Source: Methylophilaceae bacterium (GTDB lineage: Bacteria > Pseudomonadota > Gammaproteobacteria > Burkholderiales > Methylophilaceae). Taken from it: a stretch of DNA of 15,875 nucleotides. Numbering within the stretch: position 1 is the first letter of the stretch; every line of letters begins with the position of its first letter. The notes below the pieces were generated by a model. It saw only the letters and a program-made list of their open reading frames with translations, was not told where the DNA came from and did not search any database. Below are positions 1-6,285 of the stretch, in pieces. A program made the translations under genes and the position numbers. The stretch spans positions 1 through 15,875 of the forward strand of contig JANYIK010000007.1 of the NCBI GenBank assembly GCA_025362115.1. The letters are read 5' to 3'.

Positions 1-180
1 GTCGACCAGGATTTTGTTATTTGGGAATTTAGCCTTCAGGGTTTCCAGCATCTTGATACCGTTGTGCTTGATGCATGGGGTACCAATTTCAAGAATGTCC
101 ACGTGAGGAGCTACCTTGGTAGCCAGTGCCACGGTACCGTCGAAATCCAGTGAATCTAATGCCATTTGCGTCATTGCCAT
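1..180 (-). CDS. hps: 3-hexulose-6-phosphate synthase (partial, N-terminal 60 residues)
   Basis: The leftward frame starts at the ATG at 180 and runs off the left edge, giving 60 residues; the family is usually about 210. The enzyme joins formaldehyde to ribulose 5-phosphate to make 3-hexulose 6-phosphate, the first step of the ribulose monophosphate (RuMP) pathway, in the cytoplasm. Visible hallmarks of the OMP-decarboxylase superfamily barrel are the first strand QMALDSLDF (D9), the segment VDILEIGTPCIKHNG (about 32-46), and the start of strand 3, ILVD, at the edge. The text closely resembles Hps of methylotrophic betaproteobacteria from memory. A GGAG Shine-Dalgarno at 192-189, 8 nt before the ATG, supports this start; a second in-frame ATG lies two codons later. 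It follows cbbR on the same strand after 132 bp and appears to have its own promoter. Product assignment is strong; the C-terminal part is not visible. Confidence 0.93.
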   Translation of the reverse strand, partial: MAMTQMALDSLDFDGTVALATKVAPHVDILEIGTPCIKHNGIKMLETLKAKFPNNKILVD

Positions 181-252
181 GATGAAATCTCCGAGTAAAA
201 AATTATTAAAAGCGAAAAAACGAAACCATATGCAGGTTGATATAGCCTTGCA

Positions 253-282
253 ACTTTAATGGAGGAATCCATCGCCTGTCAA
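253..282 (-). promoter_or_regulatory. Putative sigma-70 promoter of hps
   Basis: On the minus strand a perfect TTGACA -35 box (282-277) is followed after 18 bp by TAAAGT (258-253), a 4/6 match to the -10 consensus. Transcription would start near 246, giving a leader of about 65 nt before the hps ATG at 180. The heptamer CAAGGCT overlaps the -35 box (288-282) and recurs at the predicted start (250-244). This is sequence matching only. Confidence 0.5.
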
Positions 283-313
283 GCCTTGTTCAACGGCGCG
301 GATGGCAAGGCTT
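281..313. repeat. Inverted repeat at the cbbR 3' end / hps promoter
   Basis: AAGCCTTG (281-288) and CAAGGCTT (306-313) form perfect 8-bp arms around a 17-nt spacer. The dyad lies between the cbbR stop codon and the hps -35 box and overlaps both slightly. No T-run follows on either strand, so it is not a classic intrinsic terminator; an operator or a weak mRNA 3' hairpin is more plausible. Confidence 0.45.
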
Positions 314-1203
314 TAAGCCGCATGTTCTTGCAGCAAAAACTCCTTAAAGGCTTGTGCTACGTTACTCAAGCGCTTGCCTTTGCGATGCACCACATACCAA
401 TGGCGCTGGATGGGGAAGTTTTGCACATCCAGCACCTTGAGCCTCACTGTTTCCAGTTCCAAAGAAACCGTATGTAACGACAAAATTCCCAGCCCCATGC
501 CTGCTTGCACTGCTTGCTTGATGGCCTCATTGGTGCTCATTTCGGTGCCGGTGGTGAGGTGGATGTTCTTTTCGGCGAAAAAACGTTCCATGGTAATGCG
601 TGTACCTGAACCTTGTTCGCGTACCAAGAAAGTCTCTTCGGCGAGGCGCGACAGGGGGATGTTGCGCTCATCGGCCAAGGGGTGGTTGACCGGCGCGATG
701 ATGATCAGATGATTTTCCATAAACGGTGTCGCGTCCACGTTCAGCGCGTCGGGTGGGCGACCCATGATGGCCATGTCGGTTTCGTTGTTGCTCAAGCGCT
801 GCAGTAAAGTTTCGCGGTTGGTGACGCTCAGGTTGACGGTAGCTTGTGTGTGGCGCTGACAGAATTCAGCCAGTAGTTGCGGGGTAAAGTAGCTGGCGGT
901 GCTGGCCACGCTGATGTTGAGCTTACCGCTCATGCCTTTGAATTCGGCGAGCATGGTCTCTGCTTCGCTCAAGTGTTGCAGGATGCTGTTGCTGTAGTGC
1001 AGAAACTCTTTGCCGGCCTCAGTTAAATGGATTTTTTTGCCTAGCTGCTCGAATAGCGGCAGACCAGCGACATCTTCTAACTGCCTGATTTGCATAGAGA
1101 CGGCAGGCTGCGTGAGATGTAATTCTTCTGCAGCACGCGAGTAACTCAAGTGCTTGGCGACAGCCTCAAACACACGTAATTGTCTGAGTGTTAAATTGAG
1201 CAT
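313..1203 (-). CDS. cbbR: CbbR, LysR-type regulator of the RuBisCO operon
   Basis: 296 residues, slightly short of the usual 300-320 for CbbR. Residues 6-63 are a LysR winged helix-turn-helix (LRQLRVFEAVAKHLSYSRAA, then LTQPAVSMQIRQLE), nearly the textbook CbbR N-terminus. Residues from about 90 to 290 form the periplasmic-binding-protein-like effector domain that senses Calvin-cycle metabolites or redox state in known CbbRs. CbbR typically binds the divergent promoter and activates cbb genes. Here it is divergent from cbbL with 142 bp between the start codons, and the gap carries T-N11-A dyads close to the cbbR start, which also suggests autoregulation. The ATG at 1203 has no good Shine-Dalgarno, but its N-terminus (MLNLTLRQLRVFE) fits the family exactly. 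A generic LysR regulator is the alternative; position and N-terminus make CbbR most likely. Confidence 0.92.
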   Translation of the reverse strand: MLNLTLRQLRVFEAVAKHLSYSRAAEELHLTQPAVSMQIRQLEDVAGLPLFEQLGKKIHLTEAGKEFLHYSNSILQHLSEAETMLAEFKGMSGKLNISVASTASYFTPQLLAEFCQRHTQATVNLSVTNRETLLQRLSNNETDMAIMGRPPDALNVDATPFMENHLIIIAPVNHPLADERNIPLSRLAEETFLVREQGSGTRITMERFFAEKNIHLTTGTEMSTNEAIKQAVQAGMGLGILSLHTVSLELETVRLKVLDVQNFPIQRHWYVVHRKGKRLSNVAQAFKEFLLQEHAA

Positions 1204-1214
1204 AACGCGGCGGA

Positions 1215-1277
1215 ATTTATCATAAGTTAAATGCTATCGTTAGTATAAAAACAATTTATTTTATCTTATGCTATAAG
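1215..1277. promoter_or_regulatory. Putative CbbR operator region (LysR dyads)
   Basis: Two AT-rich dyads lie in the cbbR-cbbL gap: ATTTA-N8-TAAAT (1215-1232, containing a T-N11-A LysR core) and CTTAT-N3-ATAAG (1265-1277). A shorter CTA-N4-TAG sits between them (1234-1243). TNA-N7-TNA matches, the reported CbbR half-site pattern, occur at 1217-1229, 1246-1258 and 1256-1268. The two main dyads are centred about 47 bp apart, which suits the recognition and activation sites of a LysR activator upstream of cbbL. The region is AT-rich, so single matches are weak; the position is the main support. Confidence 0.55.
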
Positions 1278-1288
1278 TCCTCTATAGT
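1269..1288 (+). promoter_or_regulatory. Candidate -10 elements of the cbbL promoter
   Basis: Two candidates are visible: an extended -10, TG-C-TATAAG (1269-1277), and TATAGT (1283-1288). Neither has a good -35 box at 16-18 bp, as expected for a promoter that depends on an activator such as CbbR. With TATAGT the transcript would start near 1295, placing the upstream dyads around -72 and -24, which fits LysR activation geometry. Which element is used cannot be decided here. Confidence 0.35.
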
Positions 1289-1345
1289 GCATGTCAAGGT
1301 CGTCTAAACGGCCATCAATTTATTATTATTTTTTTGGAGGAAGTC

Positions 1346-2821
1346 ATGGCATCTGAAACGATGAAGGAAGGCGCTGAGCGTTATAAAGCAGGGGTTCTGC
1401 CTTACAAGAAAATGGGCTATTGGCAGCCTGATTACCAAGTCAAAGATACCGATTTGTTGGCGATGTTCCGTATCACGCCACATGCCGGACATGACCCGGA
1501 AGAAATCGCGGCAGCGGTTGCTGGTGAATCTTCTACCGCCACTTGGACGGTGGTATGGACGGATAGATTAACGGCTTGCGAGATGTACCGCGCTAAAGCT
1601 TATAGAGTAGACCCCGTGCCTAACACCGGCGAGGGCACCAAAACCGAAGCGCAGTTTTTTGCTTACATTGCTTATGAGCTGGATCTGTTCGAACCAGGTT
1701 CTATCGCCAATTTGACCGCTTCCATCATCGGCAACGTGTTCGGCATGAAGGCAGTGAAGGCGCTGCGTTTGGAAGATATGCGTATCCCTGTGGCCTACCT
1801 CAAGACTTTCCAAGGGCCTGCGACGGGTGTGGTTGTAGAAAGAGAAAGACTAGACAAATTTGGCCGTCCTTTGCTGGGCGCGACCACCAAGCCTAAGTTG
1901 GGTCTCTCAGGCCGTAACTATGGCCGCGTGGTGTATGAAGGACTCAAGGGCGGGCTGGACTTCATGAAAGACGACGAGAACATCAACTCGCAACCTTTCA
2001 TGCACTGGCGCGATCGTTTTCTGTATTGCATGGATGCCGTCAACAAAGCATCCGCTGCGACGGGCGAGGTCAAAGGCCACTATCTGAATGTGACCGCTGG
2101 CACGATGGAAGAAATGTACCGTCGTGCAGAATTCGCCAAGAGTTTAGGCTCGGTCATCATCATGATTGACTTGGTGATTGGCTATACCGCGATTCAATCC
2201 ATGGCCATCTGGGCACGTCAGAACGACATGATTCTGCACTTGCACCGCGCGGGTAACTCGACCTATTCCCGTCAAAAGAATCACGGCATGAATTTCCGCG
2301 TGATTTGTAAATGGATGCGGATGGCAGGTGTGGATCACATTCACGCCGGAACCGTGGTGGGCAAGCTGGAAGGCGACCCTGCGATGATTAAGGGCTTCTA
2401 CGACACGCTGCTCGACACGCACACACCACAAAATTTGGAACATGGTCTGTTCTTCGAGCAAGACTGGGCTTCGCTCAACAAGTGTATGCCAGTGGCTTCC
2501 GGTGGTATTCACGCGGGGCAAATGCACCAATTGCTGACCTATTTGGGCGACGACGTGGTGTTGCAATTCGGCGGCGGGACTATCGGCCATCCAGAGGGTA
2601 TTCAAGCGGGTGCAGTAGCCAACCGCGTGGCGCTGGAAGCGATGGTGCTGGCGCGTAACGAAGGCCGCGATATTTGGAACGAAGGCCCGCAGATTCTGCT
2701 GGATGCTGCTAAATGGTGCAGCCCGTTGCGTGCGGCGATTGATACGTGGAAGGACATCACCTTCAACTATGAATCCACCGACACGGCTGACTTTGTGCCT
2801 ACCGCAACCACCAGCTTCTAA
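1346..2821 (+). CDS. cbbL: RuBisCO large subunit, form IC (red type)
   Basis: 491 residues, normal for form I. Catalyses carboxylation (and oxygenation) of ribulose 1,5-bisphosphate, the CO2-fixing step of the Calvin cycle; form I works as an L8S8 hexadecamer. The N-terminal KMGYWQPDYQVKDTDLLAMF and AVAGESSTATWTVVWTDRLT (58-77) are typical of form IC proteobacterial enzymes. Active-site elements are complete: KPKLGLS with K182 and K184, the carbamylated lysine segment FMKDDEN with K208, D210 and E211, HLHR with H300, HIHAGTVVGKLEG with H333 and loop-6 K340, and GGGTIGHP for the phosphate. Start chosen at ATG 1346 because GGAGG at 1336-1340 gives a 5-nt spacing; an upstream in-frame TTG at 1334 overlaps that site. 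It leads the cbbLSX operon. The presence of cbbS excludes form II; red type is also supported by CbbX and the small-subunit C-terminal extension. Confidence 0.98.
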   Translation: MASETMKEGAERYKAGVLPYKKMGYWQPDYQVKDTDLLAMFRITPHAGHDPEEIAAAVAGESSTATWTVVWTDRLTACEMYRAKAYRVDPVPNTGEGTKTEAQFFAYIAYELDLFEPGSIANLTASIIGNVFGMKAVKALRLEDMRIPVAYLKTFQGPATGVVVERERLDKFGRPLLGATTKPKLGLSGRNYGRVVYEGLKGGLDFMKDDENINSQPFMHWRDRFLYCMDAVNKASAATGEVKGHYLNVTAGTMEEMYRRAEFAKSLGSVIIMIDLVIGYTAIQSMAIWARQNDMILHLHRAGNSTYSRQKNHGMNFRVICKWMRMAGVDHIHAGTVVGKLEGDPAMIKGFYDTLLDTHTPQNLEHGLFFEQDWASLNKCMPVASGGIHAGQMHQLLTYLGDDVVLQFGGGTIGHPEGIQAGAVANRVALEAMVLARNEGRDIWNEGPQILLDAAKWCSPLRAAIDTWKDITFNYESTDTADFVPTATTSF

Positions 2822-2859
2822 GACTTTAAGCTGCTAACTAATTCGAGGAGAATCTAATC

Positions 2860-3294
2860 ATGATGACCAATCCTAACGGCATCGTCACCCAAGGGCAGTT
2901 TTCTTTTCTGCCGCCGCTGACGGACGAGCAAATTACCAAGCAAATCAAATACGCGCTGAGCAAAGGCTGGGCGATTTCGGTGGAATATACCGACGATCCG
3001 CATCCGCGCAATACTTATTGGGAAATGTTCGGCGCGCCGATGTTTGACCTGAAAGACCCTGCAGGGATATTGATGGAAATCAATAACTGCCGTAAGACTT
3101 TCCCTAATCACTATATCCGCGTCATGGCGTTTAGCTCGGTGTACGGGGTAGAGAGTCCGACCATGTCCTACATCGTCAATCGTCCCAAAAATGAGCCTGG
3201 CTTTGGTCTGGTGCGTCAGGAAACCGATGGCCGCAACATTCGCTACACCATCCATTCCTATGCCACCGACAAGCCAGAAGGCGAGCGGTATTAA
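2860..3294 (+). CDS. cbbS: RuBisCO small subunit, form IC (red type)
   Basis: 144 residues. Caps the large-subunit octamer of form I RuBisCO and shapes its catalytic properties. The conserved small-subunit core is visible: GQFSFLPPLTDEQITKQIKY near the start, GWAISVEYTDDPHPRNTYWEMFG (about 38-60), a segment DPAGILMEINNCRKTFPNHYIRV ending the core fold, then the C-terminal extension (from about residue 110, GFGLVRQE...YTIHSY) that forms the extra beta-hairpin of red-type small subunits lining the central channel. The start lies 38 bp after cbbL with CGAGGAG at 2844-2850; ATG 2860 and ATG 2863 are both possible, the first giving an MMT start. Translationally and functionally paired with cbbL. 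The gap to cbbX holds an unusual pair of inverted repeats. Confidence 0.97.
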   Translation: MMTNPNGIVTQGQFSFLPPLTDEQITKQIKYALSKGWAISVEYTDDPHPRNTYWEMFGAPMFDLKDPAGILMEINNCRKTFPNHYIRVMAFSSVYGVESPTMSYIVNRPKNEPGFGLVRQETDGRNIRYTIHSYATDKPEGERY

Positions 3295-3297
3295 AAA

Positions 3298-3337
3298 TCC
3301 CCTCCCTCGGGTAGGGGGAGGGCTTAGGGTGGGGGTC
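3298..3337 (+). repeat. GC-rich palindromic repeat, copy 1 (cbbS-cbbX gap)
   Basis: Four bases after the cbbS stop. It has a hairpin of CCCTCCC (3300-3306) with GGGAGGG (3316-3322), extended to 9 bp by a wobble and one more pair, with loop GGGTA, followed by a CTTAGGGTGGGGGT tail. Copies 2 and 3 share the same hairpin-plus-tail layout. It resembles the REP-like intergenic elements common in beta- and gammaproteobacteria and could protect or end the cbbLS message. Confidence 0.75.
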
Positions 3338-3364
3338 GAAAGTGTCATGTGTTAAGCAGTTTTT

Positions 3365-3403
3365 CACCCCCATCCCAGCCTTCCCCCTTTGCAGGGGAAG
3401 GAG
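3365..3403 (-). repeat. GC-rich palindromic repeat, copy 2 (inverted), containing the cbbX ribosome binding site
   Basis: Opposite orientation to copy 1, 27 bp further on. The hairpin CCTTCCCC (3379-3386) pairs perfectly with GGGGAAGG (3394-3401) around a 7-nt loop. The tail (3366-3378) is an imperfect complement of the tail of copy 1 (3323-3336), so the two copies can also pair with each other. The only good Shine-Dalgarno for cbbX, AAGGAG (3398-3403), lies largely inside the right arm of this hairpin. Confidence 0.75.
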
Positions 3404-3414
3404 TTGAAAGTCTT

Positions 3415-4344
3415 ATGATGAGTGAACAAGCAATTTCAGACGAAACCACCGTTGACCTTGAGGCCGAGTTTCAAGCGTCCAACATCCAGGAAGTGCTGGA
3501 TAAACTAGATCGTGAGTTAATAGGCCTCAAGCCAGTCAAAACCCGCATCCGTGAAATCGCCGCGCTGTTGCTGGTAGATAGGTTGCGTAAGCAGTTTGCG
3601 CTGACTTCAGAAACGCCTAGTCTGCACATGTGTTTTACCGGCAACCCCGGCACGGGCAAAACCACGGTGGCGCTGCGTATGGCGGAGATTTTGAAGCGTT
3701 TGGGCTATGTGCGTGAAGGGCATCTGATTTCGGTAACACGCGACGATCTGGTCGGTCAATATATCGGCCACACCGCCCCAAAAACCAAAGAAGTAGTGAA
3801 AAAGGCGATGGGCGGCGTGTTGTTCATAGACGAAGCCTATTACCTCTACAAGCCGGAAAACGAGCGCGATTACGGGCAGGAATCCATCGAAATCCTGCTG
3901 CAAGTGATGGAAAACAACCGTGACGACCTGGTGGTGATACTCGCCGGTTATCAAAACCGCATGAACCAGTTTTTTCAAAGCAACCCCGGCATGCGCTCCC
4001 GCATCGCGCACCACGTGGATTTCCCCGACTACGGCACAGATGAGTTGCTGGCAATCGCCAAACTGATGCTGGCCGCGCAGAATTATCGCTTCAGTGCCGA
4101 GGCCGAAAAAGCCTTTGCCGAATACATTCCGCTACGTATGAAACTAGGTCACTTCGCCAACGCCCGCTCGGTGCGTAATGCACTAGATAGGGCAAGACTG
4201 CGCCAAGCCAACCGTTTGTTCGGCAGCCGTAACAAAAATCTGCGTAAGATAGACCTGATGACCCTGGAAGCTGAAGACATTCGCGCCAGCAGGGTGTTTC
4301 AAGAAGGTGCGCTGGATCTGGATGGCGACGAAACGGTGAAATAA
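3415..4344 (+). CDS. cbbX: CbbX, red-type RuBisCO activase (AAA+ ATPase)
   Basis: 309 residues, the usual CbbX length. CbbX is a hexameric AAA+ machine that pulls on the large-subunit C-terminus of red-type form I RuBisCO to remove inhibitory sugar phosphates. Walker A is GNPGTGKT (76-83), Walker B VLFIDE (135-140), a pore-loop YIGHT at 116-120, an arginine-finger region GMRSRI (192-197) and a sensor-2 segment ARSVRNALDRAR (250-261). ATG 3415 was chosen (MMSEQ...); ATG 3418 is equally possible. The frame stays open upstream to 3349, but that extension is only translated repeat sequence and was left out. The AAGGAG at 3398-3403 is 11 nt from ATG 3415, slightly long, and sits in a repeat hairpin. 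Last gene of the cbbLSX operon. Confidence 0.96.
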   Translation: MMSEQAISDETTVDLEAEFQASNIQEVLDKLDRELIGLKPVKTRIREIAALLLVDRLRKQFALTSETPSLHMCFTGNPGTGKTTVALRMAEILKRLGYVREGHLISVTRDDLVGQYIGHTAPKTKEVVKKAMGGVLFIDEAYYLYKPENERDYGQESIEILLQVMENNRDDLVVILAGYQNRMNQFFQSNPGMRSRIAHHVDFPDYGTDELLAIAKLMLAAQNYRFSAEAEKAFAEYIPLRMKLGHFANARSVRNALDRARLRQANRLFGSRNKNLRKIDLMTLEAEDIRASRVFQEGALDLDGDETVK

Positions 4345-4357
4345 GTTGTTCGTAGTT

Positions 4358-4363
4358 TATAAT
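4358..4363 (+). promoter_or_regulatory. Candidate -10 box for purC
   Basis: A perfect TATAAT stands 14 bp after the cbbX stop and 34 bp before the purC ATG. No convincing -35 box is visible 16-18 bp upstream, where the cbbX 3' end lies. It may allow purC to be expressed independently of the cbb operon. Confidence 0.35.
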
Positions 4364-4397
4364 TCGGTCTCCTCGCTTCGAGAAGTAAACACCAATA

Positions 4398-5291
4398 ATG
4401 AGTACGCCGTTACTGCAATCTAGTCTCAAAGGCCTTCCCCTTATCAACAAAGGCAAGGTGCGCGACATTTACGATATAGACGCGGACAAAATGCTCATTA
4501 TCACCACTGACCGATTGTCGGCTTTTGATGTCATTCTACCCACCCCAATTGTAAGCAAGGGCGCAGTGCTGACGCAGATCGCCAATTTCTGGTTCGATAA
4601 GCTCTCCGGCATCATCCCCAATCACCTGACTGGCATCGCACCGGAATCCGTGGTGGCGGACAAAGCTGAACACGCACAGCTTGGCGACCGTGCCGTCGTG
4701 GTGAAAAAGCTGAAGCCGCTACCCATTGAAGCCGTAGTGCGCGGTTATCTGGTGGGTTCGGGGTGGAAGGAATACCAGAAGTCCGGCACGGTGTGTGGCA
4801 TCCCGCTGCCTGCGGGATTGCAGGAGGCGTCCAAGTTGCCGCAGCCTATCTTCACTCCTTCGACCAAGGCAGAGCTTGGCACGCATGACGAGAACATCAC
4901 CTTTGAACAGACTGTTTTACTAGTCGGTAAGGATTTGGCTGAAAAGGTACGCGATTCGGCGATTGCGCTTTATAAAGCAGCGGCAGAATTTGCGCTGACC
5001 AAGGGCATCATCATCGCCGATACCAAGTTCGAGTTCGGACTTGACAGTACTGGTACGATGTACCTGATAGATGAGGCGTTGACTCCTGATTCTTCGCGCT
5101 TCTGGCCTGCCGACCAATACAAGGTGGGCAGTAACCCGCCCAGCTTTGACAAGCAGTATGTGCGTGACTGGCTGGAGTCTTCCGGCTGGAACAAACAGTC
5201 GCCGGCACCGGAACTTCCTGCCGATGTGGCGGCCAGAACCAGTGAAAAGTACCGCGAGGCGTTTAAGCAACTCACAGGCCGCACTATTTAA
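4398..5291 (+). CDS. purC: Phosphoribosylaminoimidazole-succinocarboxamide (SAICAR) synthase
   Basis: 297 residues, the long PurC class (about 290-300; the E. coli enzyme is about 237). It condenses CAIR with aspartate using ATP to give SAICAR in purine synthesis, in the cytoplasm. Motifs in order: GKVRDIYD (19-26, nucleotide-binding strand), TTDRLSAFD (36-44), EAVVRGYLVGSGWKEY (111-126), IIADTKFEFG (205-214) and the signature LIDEALTPDSSRFW (223-236). The C-terminal part from about residue 250 (YVRDWLESSGW) is typical of this longer class. No strong Shine-Dalgarno precedes the ATG. It lies 53 bp after cbbX, preceded by a TATAAT box, so it may be transcribed separately. Housekeeping gene; the link to the cbb operon is probably positional. 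Confidence 0.96.
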   Translation: MSTPLLQSSLKGLPLINKGKVRDIYDIDADKMLIITTDRLSAFDVILPTPIVSKGAVLTQIANFWFDKLSGIIPNHLTGIAPESVVADKAEHAQLGDRAVVVKKLKPLPIEAVVRGYLVGSGWKEYQKSGTVCGIPLPAGLQEASKLPQPIFTPSTKAELGTHDENITFEQTVLLVGKDLAEKVRDSAIALYKAAAEFALTKGIIIADTKFEFGLDSTGTMYLIDEALTPDSSRFWPADQYKVGSNPPSFDKQYVRDWLESSGWNKQSPAPELPADVAARTSEKYREAFKQLTGRTI

Positions 5292-5296
5292 TAGGG

Positions 5297-5587
5297 TTGA
5301 AACATAACGGGGTTAAACAGATTGCGGCTAAATTCAAGCAGGAGTTAGCTGTTTATCAATTGGTACTCAAGCATCCCGCTACACCATGGCTACCCAAAGC
5401 CTTGCTAGGCATGGCGATTGCTTATTTGTTGATGCCGTTTGATTTGATCCCCGACTTTATCCCGGTGTTGGGGCAGCTCGATGAGCTGGTGATCATTCCC
5501 TTGCTGGTGTGGTTGGCGGTTAAACTCACCCCGGCGGAAATTATTCAAGAATGCCGTTTAGCGGTGGAATTAACTTTGGAAAACTGA
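5297..5587 (+). CDS. DUF1232/YkvA-like small membrane protein
   Basis: 96 residues. The central segment AIAYLLMPFDLIPDFIPVLG followed by QLDELVIIPLLVWLAV is the hallmark of DUF1232 (YkvA-like) proteins: a hydrophobic stretch with the DLIPDFIP motif followed by a second hydrophobic helix, so a small inner-membrane protein is expected. Biochemical function is unknown for the family. The frame opens with TTG at 5297, five bases after the purC stop; no ATG or GTG is available upstream because of an in-frame stop at 5264, and only a short AGGG directly precedes the TTG, so the exact start is uncertain. Its stop is one base from the ATG of the carbonic anhydrase, so the two are very likely translated together. 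A role in CO2/bicarbonate handling is speculative. Confidence 0.82.
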   Translation: MKHNGVKQIAAKFKQELAVYQLVLKHPATPWLPKALLGMAIAYLLMPFDLIPDFIPVLGQLDELVIIPLLVWLAVKLTPAEIIQECRLAVELTLEN

Positions 5588-5588
5588 C

Positions 5589-6221
5589 ATGACAGACATC
5601 TCTAAATTTGTGACGGGGTTTAAACGCTTTCAAGCGGGCTATTTTGGCCGTAACCAGGAGCTTTTTGAAACCCTCAAACAAGGTCAGAACCCTAGTGCGA
5701 TGGTGATTGCATGTTCTGATTCACGCGTTGATCCGGCCATTATTACCGATTGCGAACCTGGCGATTTGTTTGTGGTGCGTAACGTCGCCAATCTGGTGCC
5801 ACCGTATGAAAGCGGCGGCGGCCTGCATGGCGTGAGTACCGCGCTGGAGTTCGGCGTGTGCGCGCTTAGCGTCAAGCATTTGATTGTGCTGGGGCATAGC
5901 CAGTGCGGCGGCGTACATGCGTTGATGAACGGTATTCCGTCCAGCGTGCCGGGTGAGTTTATTGTGAATTGGGTCAACATCGCGGCACGAGCCAAAGAGC
6001 GCGTGCTGGCGGAGCTGCCTAATGCCTCACCGCAAGAGCAGTTGTGCGCGTGCGAGGAAGCTGCCGTCCTAGTTTCGTTGGAAAACCTGCTGACGTTTCC
6101 GTGGATTAAACAGCGCGTGGAGCAAGGCGTATTGACGCTGCACGGTTGGTATTTTGATATTCAAGCCGGGGAGCTGGTGGCGTATGACTCCGCGCTGGGA
6201 AGGTTTGAGGTGCTTGGTTAG
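5589..6221 (+). CDS. Beta-class carbonic anhydrase
   Basis: 210 residues. Zinc enzyme interconverting CO2 and bicarbonate, expected in the cytoplasm as there is no signal peptide. Zinc ligands and catalytic pair are clear: C42, D44 and R46 in ACSDSR, and H103 and C106 in GHSQCGG. PGDLFVVRNVANLVPPY (57-73) and the helix STALEFGV (83-90) are conserved. The C-terminal LTLHGWYFDIQAGELVAYD (about 182-200) is typical of the CynT-like clade. A GGAAAA stretch inside the end of the preceding gene serves as a weak Shine-Dalgarno; the ATG begins one base after that gene's TGA. Only purC and the DUF1232 gene separate it from cbbX, so feeding CO2 to RuBisCO or bicarbonate to carboxylases is a reasonable inference, though the enzyme is also a general housekeeping one. 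Confidence 0.96.
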   Translation: MTDISKFVTGFKRFQAGYFGRNQELFETLKQGQNPSAMVIACSDSRVDPAIITDCEPGDLFVVRNVANLVPPYESGGGLHGVSTALEFGVCALSVKHLIVLGHSQCGGVHALMNGIPSSVPGEFIVNWVNIAARAKERVLAELPNASPQEQLCACEEAAVLVSLENLLTFPWIKQRVEQGVLTLHGWYFDIQAGELVAYDSALGRFEVLG

Positions 6222-6257
6222 GATTTCTCACCGCTGCCGATGAGGCGTGCTCGATTT

Positions 6258-6285
6258 TTGTCATATATTTCTTGTCACATATTTC
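6258..6285 (+). repeat. Tandem 14-bp direct repeat upstream of the YqhA-like gene
   Basis: TTGTCATATATTTC (6258-6271) is immediately followed by TTGTCACATATTTC (6272-6285), 13 of 14 bases identical. A third TTGTCA occurs at 6310-6315. It lies in the 132-bp gap before the YqhA-like gene and could be a tandem binding site or chance; no paired -10 box at proper spacing was found. Confidence 0.4.

Noticed and set aside
281..313. Inverted repeat after cbbR as an intrinsic terminator
   Set aside because: The loop is 17 nt and there is no T-run on either strand, so it was kept only as a dyad.
1334..1345. TTG start of cbbL at 1334
   Set aside because: The TTG overlaps the GGAGG that serves ATG 1346, and the four extra residues do not belong to the family.
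1346..3294. Form II RuBisCO (cbbM)
   Set aside because: The large subunit has form I motifs and is followed by a small subunit and CbbX.
3349..3414. Upstream extension of the cbbX reading frame from GTG 3349
   Set aside because: It only translates the repeat element (SPPSQPSPFAGEG-like text) and has no ribosome binding site; CbbX homology begins after ATG 3415.
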